This document shows positions 1 to 4,313 of a stretch of DNA of 6,789 bases, one piece after another. The position numbers and the translations under genes are program-made. Position 1 is the stretch's first letter; each line of letters begins with the position of its first letter. The DNA comes from Deltaproteobacteria bacterium (lineage in GTDB: Bacteria > UBA10199 > DSSB01): NCBI GenBank assembly GCA_021772695.1, contig JAJFLL010000316.1:1-6789 (forward strand), read 5' to 3'. Under the pieces are notes generated by a model. That model saw only the letters and a program-made list of their open reading frames with translations, ran no database searches and was not told where the DNA came from.

Positions 1-494
1 GTGAGGACGGCAAGGTCGTTTTCATAGATGACGGGATGAAGGGAAAGCAGGACGGTGATTGTTTCGCCGGTGTTTTTATGCATCTCGACCTGGTAATCAT
101 TGATCAGGCCTTTTTCTTCGAGGGTTGCGAAGAGGGCGTCCCGTTCTTCTGGGTTCGCGTAAAAATCCCTGGCCTTGCGTCCACACAGTTCTGCCGATGG
201 CAGACCGGTCAGCGTTTCGGTTTTTGCATTGGCGTAAAGGATCCGCCCATCCATGGCGCTGGTGATGAAAAGCGGCAGGGGGCGCTCAAAGATCTTCGGC
301 AACTCGGTGGGGATGGGGACAGCGACGCCGTAGGCCCGGGCGGCTACGGCGCCCAGCACATCGGTGAAAACCTGCAATTGGACCGGGTCCCGGCGTAATT
401 TGTCGAAGGGGTGTTCCCCAGCGCTAAAGCCTTGCCTCGAGCCAGTTAGACCTACGATCAGCAAAATTATCCAAATACAGAGGTGTGTTTTCAT
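1..494 (-). CDS. Exported or membrane-anchored PAS-domain sensor protein, 3' end cut by window edge
   Basis: Reading the minus strand from an ATG at 494 gives 164 complete codons with no stop before the left edge, so only the N-terminal part is present. Residues 5-18 form a hydrophobic stretch (LCIWIILLIVGLTG) after Met-Lys, which looks like a signal peptide or signal anchor; a possible cleavage site follows Phe-Ser-Ala at 23-25. Residues about 70-164 read as a PAS domain: a PLPLFITSAMDGRILYAN start, then LTGLPSAELCGR, an F-helix-like segment, and a strand pair of the type VEMHKNTGETITVLLSLHPV. PAS domains bind ligands or cofactors, or mediate signalling contacts, and often precede a kinase, cyclase or further PAS domain; the output domain lies outside the window. 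An in-frame stop lies 5 codons upstream of the ATG, which supports this start. No Shine-Dalgarno sequence is seen. PAS assignment is fairly sure; the protein's class is not. Confidence 0.8.
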   Translation of the reverse strand, partial: MKTHLCIWIILLIVGLTGSRQGFSAGEHPFDKLRRDPVQLQVFTDVLGAVAARAYGVAVPIPTELPKIFERPLPLFITSAMDGRILYANAKTETLTGLPSAELCGRKARDFYANPEERDALFATLEEKGLINDYQVEMHKNTGETITVLLSLHPVIYENDLAVL

Positions 495-498
495 GGGT

Positions 499-527
499 GA
501 GACATTCTACGGGTGGATTTTTATCTT
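499..527 (+). promoter_or_regulatory. Weaker promoter candidate for the ABC-F gene, overlapping the opposing promoter
   Basis: On the plus strand, GAGACA (499-504) and TATCTT (522-527) are 17 bases apart, each matching four of six sigma-70 consensus positions. Transcription would begin near 534 and leave a leader of about 16 bases to the first ATG at 550. It overlaps almost completely the stronger minus-strand candidate at 504-532, so the two could not both be occupied by polymerase at once. Confidence 0.3.
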
Positions 528-532
528 TTCAA
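504..532 (-). promoter_or_regulatory. Sigma-70-type promoter candidate for the PAS gene
   Basis: On the minus strand, TTGAAA (532-527) and TAGAAT (509-504) are separated by exactly 17 bases. Each hexamer matches five of six consensus positions. The expected transcription start lies near 497, only about three bases before the ATG at 494, so the mRNA would be nearly leaderless. That fits the missing Shine-Dalgarno sequence. This is read by eye and not verified. Confidence 0.5.
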
Positions 533-549
533 CCGCCGCGATTCGTTGA

Positions 550-2406
550 ATGCATGGGCCCATGTTGAAAATGGGCGGTTTAGAAAAATCATTCGGCGGG
601 CAGGAACTCTTCTCCGGTGTTTCCCTGCAGATGGGAGCTGGAGAACGGCTCGGCTTAGTGGGGCGCAACGGCAGCGGCAAGAGTACCCTGTTTCGCATGA
701 TCTTGGGTCAGGTGGAATACGACGTTGGCGAGATCCAGGTGCCGAAGAACTACCAAGTGGGTCATTTGGAGCAGCACCTGCATTTCACCAAACCCACCGT
801 CCTTGAGGAAGCCTGTTTGGGCCTGCCCGAAGGGGAAGAGGCCATGAGTTACCGGGCCGAACGCATCTTGTTCGGGTTGGGGTTTTCCAACGAGGATATG
901 CAACGGGCCCCGGGAGAGTTTAGCGGCGGTTATCAAATTCGTATCAACCTAGCCAAGGTCTTAGTGAGTGAGCCCAATCTCTTATTGTTGGATGAGCCCA
1001 CCAACTATCTCGATATCGTTTCGATTCGCTGGATGAAAACCTTTCTCACCCAGTGGAAGGGTGAATTGATTCTCATCAGTCATGACCGGGAATTCATGGA
1101 TGCCGTGGTGACCCACACGGCTATCATTCATCGGGGCCAGCTGCGCAAACTAGAAGGCACTACCGAAAAACTATACGCGCAGATCCTGCAAGACGAAGAG
1201 ATCCACGAAAAGACGCGCATCAATCAAGAGAAGAAGCTGAAGAAGGAGCGGGAATTTATCGACCGCTTTCGCGCCAAGGCGAGTAAGGCGAAGGCGGTGC
1301 AGTCGCGCATCAAGCGTTTGGCGAAATTACCCAGCATTGATAAATTGGCCCATCTCGATCACCTGGATTTTAGTTTTCGCCAGACCGAATTTCATGCGGA
1401 TCGCATGATGGAGGTCCAAGAGGTGCGTTTCGGCTACGATCCCCAGAAGCCTTTGATTCAGGACCTGAATTTATCATTGCTGCCCGGCGACCGCATCGGG
1501 GTCATCGGAAAAAACGGTAAGGGCAAATCAACCTTGCTGCGTTTATTGGCCGAAGATCTAAGGCCCCAATCGGGCAAGGTCACCGTGCATCCCGCCGCCC
1601 AATTGGGATATTTCGGCCAAACTAATATTCAGCGCTTGCAGCCCAAACTCACCATCGCCGACGAGGTGGCAGCAGCTAATCCCGCCTTGGGTATCACCGA
1701 GGTACGCACGCTCTGCGGCACCATGATGTTTAGTGGGGACCAGGTGGAAAAAACCATATCGGTTTTATCCGGCGGCGAGAAGAGTCGGGTGCTATTGGCC
1801 AAGATTTTGGCTCATCCTTGCAATCTCTTGCTCTTGGACGAACCCACCAACCATTTAGACATGGAAAGCATCGAGGCCCTCTTAGACAGTCTTGATGAAT
1901 TTAGCGGCGCCATCGTCATCGTGACCCACTCCGAGATGATATTAAAAGACCTCGCCACAAAATTGTTGGTGTTTCAGCAGGACCGTCTGGAATTATTTCA
2001 GGGTGGCTATGAAGAATTTTTAGAAAAGATCGGTTGGGAAGACGAAGGCGAAGTCAAAAAAGGCAGCGGCAGCAAGCCAAAGGTTCAGGGCATCAATAAA
2101 AAGGAACAACGGCGCCAGCGCGGCAAGATCATCGCCGAACGATCGAAGGCCTTAGGCCCATTGAAAAAAAAGATGGATGAATTGGAAGCCAAGATCATGG
2201 CCTGGGAAGCCGATTTAAGCAAAATACGGCAAGAAATGGTGGGGGTGGCCGAAGCCGGTGATTCCAAGGCCCTGGCCGATATGGGTTTTAAGATCAAAGA
2301 GTTGGAGTCGCGTATCGAACAGAGCTTCGCTAAGCTCACCGTGTTAAACGACCAGCACCAGGAACTCGCCGCCAGCTTCGAGACCCAACTGACCGACCTG
2401 AAATAA
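550..2406 (+). CDS. ABC-F family ATPase (ribosome-associated translation factor, Uup/YheS-like architecture)
   Basis: A complete 618-residue protein with two ABC ATPase domains and no membrane segments, the ABC-F layout. Domain 1: Walker A GRNGSGKST at 38-46, signature EFSGGYQ at 123-129, Walker B LLLLD at 144-148 with catalytic Glu149, and switch His178. A charged helical linker follows (about 217-265, with FRAKASKAKAVQSRIKR), the part that reaches the ribosomal P-site tRNA in known family members. Domain 2: Walker A GKNGKGKST at 320-328, signature LSGGE at 406-410, Walker B at 426-430 with Glu431, and His460. Residues about 500-618 are a Lys-rich segment and coiled coil as in Uup. The spacing between Walker A and signature in domain 1 leaves no room for an EttA-type arm. 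Family members bind the ribosomal E site and relieve stalled translation; some protect against antibiotics, but nothing here points to resistance. A TGA directly precedes ATG 550, so translation begins at 550 or, by family N-termini (MLKMGGLEKSFGG), at ATG 562. Neither has a clear Shine-Dalgarno sequence. It ends with tandem TAA stops. Confidence 0.95.
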   Translation: MHGPMLKMGGLEKSFGGQELFSGVSLQMGAGERLGLVGRNGSGKSTLFRMILGQVEYDVGEIQVPKNYQVGHLEQHLHFTKPTVLEEACLGLPEGEEAMSYRAERILFGLGFSNEDMQRAPGEFSGGYQIRINLAKVLVSEPNLLLLDEPTNYLDIVSIRWMKTFLTQWKGELILISHDREFMDAVVTHTAIIHRGQLRKLEGTTEKLYAQILQDEEIHEKTRINQEKKLKKEREFIDRFRAKASKAKAVQSRIKRLAKLPSIDKLAHLDHLDFSFRQTEFHADRMMEVQEVRFGYDPQKPLIQDLNLSLLPGDRIGVIGKNGKGKSTLLRLLAEDLRPQSGKVTVHPAAQLGYFGQTNIQRLQPKLTIADEVAAANPALGITEVRTLCGTMMFSGDQVEKTISVLSGGEKSRVLLAKILAHPCNLLLLDEPTNHLDMESIEALLDSLDEFSGAIVIVTHSEMILKDLATKLLVFQQDRLELFQGGYEEFLEKIGWEDEGEVKKGSGSKPKVQGINKKEQRRQRGKIIAERSKALGPLKKKMDELEAKIMAWEADLSKIRQEMVGVAEAGDSKALADMGFKIKELESRIEQSFAKLTVLNDQHQELAASFETQLTDLK

Positions 2407-2539
2407 TAAATTTAATAAAATCAAATAGTTATAAAACTGTACGGATTGTTCACAACGCCCCCTGAGCTTTGCCGATAAATAAAGTAGGGGAACGGATGAC
2501 CTGCTTAATGACCCTCCGTAGCCACGAGAGGGCCGAACT
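2407..2539 (+). other. Gene-free spacer between the ABC-F gene and the small orphan gene
   Basis: This 133-bp stretch begins with a second in-frame TAA and about 35 very AT-rich bases (2403-2437), including a TATAAA at 2430-2435 that lacks a good -35 partner at the right distance. I found no GC-rich hairpin followed by a T-run, so no intrinsic terminator for the ABC-F gene is supported. The last part contains GAGAGGG (2526-2532), a plausible ribosome binding site seven bases before ATG 2540. Whether the downstream gene has its own promoter here or is read through from the ABC-F gene cannot be decided. Confidence 0.4.
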
Positions 2540-3049
2540 ATGTTGCCAAACGATCAGGTCAATCAGGGGGTTCAAATGGGGACAGGCGTGGACTGGAATC
2601 TCATCCAGCAAGAAATCCAATACAAATTTACGGGCCAAGGTGAAGCTCCCTGGTGTCAGGGAAATAAAGCCATCCCTTTGCTAAAAACCGAAACGGTTCA
2701 TTACCGGGATCTGATTGCGGCGGCGGCCCAAAATTTTGGCGATGCCGTATTCGCAGCGGTAGAACAATTTTGGCACCGGAAATTCCACCAGAGCATTCAG
2801 TACGGCCATTGCTTTCGCTCCTGTGAATTGCCTTATTTGGTGAAAGCCTCCGGTTACGATTTAGGGACCACGGTCTTTTATGCGCGAGAAAAACTGCGCC
2901 CTTTAGAAGTGCAAGAATTGAAATGGTTCATGCGCTTCTATTTTGCCGATCGCCAAATTGAATTAATGCCCCAAGATTTTGAAGTGGTGTGCAGTTTGGA
3001 TCGCGACCAGCCCGAGTGGTTTTGTTACGTGGTGCGATTCGCCAAATAA
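2540..3049 (+). CDS. Hypothetical soluble protein, 169 residues
   Basis: I do not recognise this family. The ORF is open only from just after a TAG at 2519-2521, so ATG 2540 is the first ATG, with GAGAGGG seven bases upstream. A second in-frame ATG at 2576 (residue 13) has AGGGGG five bases upstream and would give 157 residues. The protein has no hydrophobic segment long enough for a membrane helix and no signal peptide, so it is probably cytoplasmic. It is rich in aromatic residues (motifs such as EQFWHRKFH at 75-83 and LKWFMRFYFADRQIEL at 127-142), with an alternating charged/aromatic pattern that suggests an alpha/beta fold. Cysteines are at 39, 91, 95, 151 and 162; Cys91 and Cys95 form a CxxxC with His90 beside it, which is too little to claim metal binding. 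It follows the ABC-F gene on the same strand after 133 bp and converges on cfa with 28 bp between stops. It is likely a real gene given its length, ribosome binding site and protein-like composition. Confidence 0.72.
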   Translation: MLPNDQVNQGVQMGTGVDWNLIQQEIQYKFTGQGEAPWCQGNKAIPLLKTETVHYRDLIAAAAQNFGDAVFAAVEQFWHRKFHQSIQYGHCFRSCELPYLVKASGYDLGTTVFYAREKLRPLEVQELKWFMRFYFADRQIELMPQDFEVVCSLDRDQPEWFCYVVRFAK

Positions 3050-3077
3050 CTCAAGATCCATTAAAACTTTTTTATTG

Positions 3078-4181
3078 CTACCTCACTCGAGGGATGGCCA
3101 CGCCGTTTTTCGATAACACGATCTGCCACAATTGCAGTGCGCGGGCGCGAAAGGCCCCGGCGCAGCTGAGCAGATAATATTTCCACATGCGATAGAACCG
3201 TTCGTCGTAACGTTTTTTTAGAGTGCCCCAATGGCGGTTGAAATTCTGAAACCACGCCATCAAGGTCTTGTCGTAGTCGGGACCGAAGTTGTGCCAATCT
3301 TCCATGATAAAGAGTCTTTCGATGGCCCCTCCGATTTGCTTGATACTGGGCAGCACGGCATTGGGAAAGATGTAGCGCTGAATCCAGGGGTCGATGCGAG
3401 TGTCCGATTGATTATTGCCGATAGTGTGTAAGAGAAACAGTCCGTCTTCTTTTAGACAGCTGTGAACTGCCGTCATATAATGGCGGTAATTTTTATAACC
3501 CACATGTTCAAACATCCCCACTGAGACAATGCGGTCGAAGCTGCCGCGTAGATCTCGGTAATCCAATAATTTGATCTTCACCGGTAGGCCGTGACAAGAC
3601 TGCCGCGCATATTGGTATTGGTCTTTGGAAACGGTGATCCCTAATACTTCGCAATCGAATTTTTGTGCGGCGTATTTGGCGAGGGATCCCCACCCGCAAC
3701 CGATGTCTAAGAGCTTCATGCCCTGCTTCAAGCCGATTTTTTTGAAGATGAGATCTAATTTATTTTTTTGGGCTTTGTCTAAGGTCTTGGCCCCTTGCCA
3801 ATAGGCGGAGGAATAAATTTTACGCCGATCGAGCATCTTGTCGTAAAGGTCGGCACCGATATCGTAGTGGTGCCCCGCATTATAAAAAGCATGGTACTTC
3901 AATTGGGGATTAAACAAAATGGCGCGGGCCGTATCGAGTACGTCCCGCCAAGAATAAATTTGCTGATCTAATTTGGCCGAGAGGGCCTTGGCGATCATCT
4001 CATCGATGCGCTCACATTCCCACCATCCCTCCATATAGGTTTCGCCGGCCGCCAAGGAACCTTGGGCCAAAAAATGGTCGTAGAATTTGGGGTTGTGGAC
4101 TTTTAGGTCCCAGGGACGTTTTCCGTTGACCTGGATATCGGCCTTGCCGAGTAAATCGCGAATGGTCTTTTCACTGGCCAT
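3078..4181 (-). CDS. cfa: Cyclopropane-fatty-acyl-phospholipid synthase
   Basis: This 367-residue S-adenosylmethionine-dependent enzyme adds a methylene group across the cis double bond of unsaturated acyl chains in membrane phospholipids, acting at the inner membrane surface. The N-terminal lipid-binding domain carries GSLAAGETYMEGWWEC at 41-56, typical of E. coli-type Cfa. The methyltransferase domain has the SAM motif LDIGCGWG at 158-165, VGMFEHVG at 221-228, LLHTIG at 250-255, DPWIQRYIFPN at 264-274 and MEDWHNFGPDYD at 293-304, and ends with CAGAFRAR at 340-347. By alignment from memory with E. coli Cfa (constant offset of 14), the bicarbonate-site residues Glu225, His252, Ile254 and Tyr303 are kept, but the position of Cys139 is Ser125 (YSSAYW instead of YSCAYW). 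The length fits a 382-residue E. coli relative lacking a short N-terminal tail. ATG 4181 has GAGAGGGGG six bases upstream. It has its own promoter candidate and is convergent with the small gene at 2540-3049. Confidence 0.95.
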   Translation of the reverse strand: MASEKTIRDLLGKADIQVNGKRPWDLKVHNPKFYDHFLAQGSLAAGETYMEGWWECERIDEMIAKALSAKLDQQIYSWRDVLDTARAILFNPQLKYHAFYNAGHHYDIGADLYDKMLDRRKIYSSAYWQGAKTLDKAQKNKLDLIFKKIGLKQGMKLLDIGCGWGSLAKYAAQKFDCEVLGITVSKDQYQYARQSCHGLPVKIKLLDYRDLRGSFDRIVSVGMFEHVGYKNYRHYMTAVHSCLKEDGLFLLHTIGNNQSDTRIDPWIQRYIFPNAVLPSIKQIGGAIERLFIMEDWHNFGPDYDKTLMAWFQNFNRHWGTLKKRYDERFYRMWKYYLLSCAGAFRARALQLWQIVLSKNGVAIPRVR

Positions 4182-4196
4182 GAGAGACCCCCTCTC
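4182..4196 (-). promoter_or_regulatory. Ribosome binding site of cfa within a small inverted repeat
   Basis: On the minus strand the sequence before ATG 4181 reads GAGAG-GGGGT-CTCTC. The purine run GAGAGGGGG (4196-4188), six bases before the start codon, is a strong Shine-Dalgarno sequence. The same bases can form a 5-bp stem (4192-4196 with 4182-4186) with GGGGT in the loop, ending right at the ATG. A 5-bp stem is short, so any effect on translation is an inference. Confidence 0.5.
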
Positions 4197-4213
4197 AAGA
4201 ATATTACCCTACT

Positions 4214-4241
4214 ATTTTAAACCCCTCAGCGAAGATGTGAA
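4214..4241 (-). promoter_or_regulatory. Sigma-70-type promoter candidate for cfa
   Basis: On the minus strand, TTCACA (4241-4236) and TAAAAT (4219-4214) each match five of six consensus positions and are 16 bases apart. Transcription would begin near 4207, giving a leader of about 25 bases that contains the ribosome binding site. The sequence directly upstream is AT-rich and holds two copies of TTTGATA (4262-4256 and 4254-4248) in direct repeat, which may act as an upstream element. This suggests cfa is transcribed on its own rather than only from the large gene upstream. Confidence 0.45.
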
Positions 4242-4313
4242 GTTTTTTATCAAAGTATCAAATGACTGGAAGGTTGCCTGGGATCATTTGGGTAAGAGAT
4301 CGTAGTTTATCCC

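Larger units (their letters stand above)
4182..4313 (-). other. Intergenic region between the large hypothetical gene and cfa
   Basis: This 132-bp region contains the cfa promoter candidate, the TTTGATA direct repeat and the cfa ribosome binding site. The part next to the large gene's stop (4265-4313) shows no hairpin with a following T-run, so I cannot support a terminator there. Read-through from the large gene into cfa remains possible alongside the separate promoter. Confidence 0.5.

Noticed and set aside
36..398. Plus-strand open frame of 120 codons at the left edge
   Set aside because: It is antisense to the PAS gene, whose minus-strand translation has a recognisable domain; the plus-strand product has no protein-like pattern.
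550..2406. ABC-F gene as an antibiotic resistance determinant or as a transporter ATPase
   Set aside because: No membrane segment and no partner permease are present, and the linker length and Uup-like coiled coil fit a housekeeping translation factor better than a resistance protein.
2430..2435. TATAAA as a -10 element for the small gene
   Set aside because: No acceptable -35 hexamer is found 15-19 bases upstream, and the surrounding AT-rich sequence makes a chance match likely.
2450..2638. Minus-strand open frame of 62 codons overlapping the small gene
   Set aside because: It overlaps the start of the better-supported gene at 2540-3049, has no ribosome binding site I can see and no recognisable features.
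3050..3077. T-run (TTTTTT) between the convergent stops as a terminator
   Set aside because: No GC-rich stem precedes the T-run on either strand, only a short A/T inverted repeat, so an intrinsic terminator is not supported.
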